Assembly (NCBI RefSeq): GCF_947253055.1
Contig: NZ_CAMXYE010000011.1
Span: forward strand, 1-23,309
Direction of reading: 5' to 3'
From: an uncultured Arcanobacterium sp.
GTDB lineage: Bacteria > Actinomycetota > Actinomycetes > Actinomycetales > Actinomycetaceae
Length of the DNA: 23,309 nucleotides
Part shown: positions 23,093-23,309 of the stretch, piece after piece
Position numbering within the stretch: position 1 is the first letter of the stretch
Layout: each line of letters starts with the position of its first letter
Notes under the pieces: generated by a model
The model's database searches: none
The model's input: the letters and a program-made list of their open reading frames with translations, nothing else
What the model was told of the DNA's origin: nothing
Position numbers and translations under genes: made by a program

Positions 23093-23153
23093 CCCCGGCG
23101 GGGCAGTAGAGCCACTAGCGGCTCCTCGCGCTTCTGCGCTGCACAGCTCTACT
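23093..23153 (-). promoter_or_regulatory. Structured leader upstream of eno
   Basis: Three hairpins lie in a row (plus-strand sequence): CCCC-GGC-GGGG (23093-23103), GAGCC-ACTAGC-GGCTC (23109-23124) and GCGC-TTCT-GCGC (23128-23139). In addition AGTAGAGC (23105-23112) can pair with GCTCTACT (23146-23153), enclosing the third hairpin and using bases of the second, so the two folds exclude each other. A -10-like GATAAT lies at 23156-23161 on minus, without a good -35; if transcription starts about 7 bases after it, the outer stem would lack some of its bases. Confidence 0.5.
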
Positions 23154-23260
23154 CTATTATCCTACTAAATAGAAAAAATTGGTATCTCTAGCGGTCTTTT
23201 TCGCGGTAATGTTCTAGTTCCCACACTCTACGCCCGCCTAGTTGCTTATTTAACCGCCGT

Positions 23261-23309
23261 CTAGCTCGCTCTCTAGCTCGTAGCTTAGTTCACCGCCTAG
23301 CTCGTAGCT
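23261..23309. repeat. Degenerate 12-bp tandem repeat at the window edge
   Basis: CTAGCTCG recurs at 23261, 23273 and 23297, always in a 12-base register; the unit between (23285, TTAGTTCA) is a diverged copy. CTAGCTCGTAGCT is exact at 23273-23285 and 23297-23309. The array is cut by the right edge. A looser copy, CTAGTTGC, lies at 23238. No coding frame is evident. Confidence 0.6.

Overview
The window looks like chromosomal DNA from a moderate-GC actinobacterium. The run eno / FtsB-DivIC-like / DUF501 / Ppx-GppA on one strand, the Mycobacterium-type dCTP deaminase, the MrpA-MrpB fusion and the DUF4921 and DUF4235 proteins all point there. An Actinomycetaceae member is my best guess from the fairly low GC, but the sequence alone does not settle the genus.

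Layout, left to right. (1) 1-839, minus: an MFS transporter cut by the window edge, divergent from (2) 946-2268, plus: a DUF4921 protein with a GalT-like His-x-His-x-Gln motif. (3) 2385-5923, minus: a TPP riboswitch followed by a thiBPQ-type thiamine ABC transporter. (4) 5981-12938, minus: a complete Mrp Na+/H+ antiporter operon (mrpA with fused mrpB, then C, D, E, F, G) whose genes all overlap, followed by a DUF4235 membrane protein. (5) 13198-13785, minus: dcd. (6) 13948-17543, plus: an amino-acid ABC transporter (binding lipoprotein, permease, ATPase) whose ATPase gene overlaps a galactokinase gene by 4 bases. (7) A tRNA-Leu(UAA) on minus with a short variable loop, followed by a dense run of hairpins. 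(8) 18027-19271, plus: nhaA. (9) 19346-23049, minus: ppx/gppA, DUF501, an FtsB/DivIC-like gene and eno. (10) A structured eno leader and a 12-bp degenerate repeat at the right edge.

Themes. Two unrelated sodium/proton antiporters (Mrp and NhaA) lie within 6 kb of each other, suggesting investment in Na+/pH homeostasis. Nutrient uptake is represented by thiamine (riboswitch controlled) and a polar amino acid. The best candidates for undescribed biology are regulatory or structural: the class I tRNA-Leu(UAA), the four adjacent inverted repeats next to it, the mutually exclusive hairpins in the eno leader, the Shine-Dalgarno-masking hairpin after the TPP aptamer, the 11-bp stem between binding-protein and permease genes, and the translational coupling of galK to an amino-acid transporter. 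I see no CRISPR array, insertion sequence, prophage or defence system, and I do not claim a new multi-gene system here.
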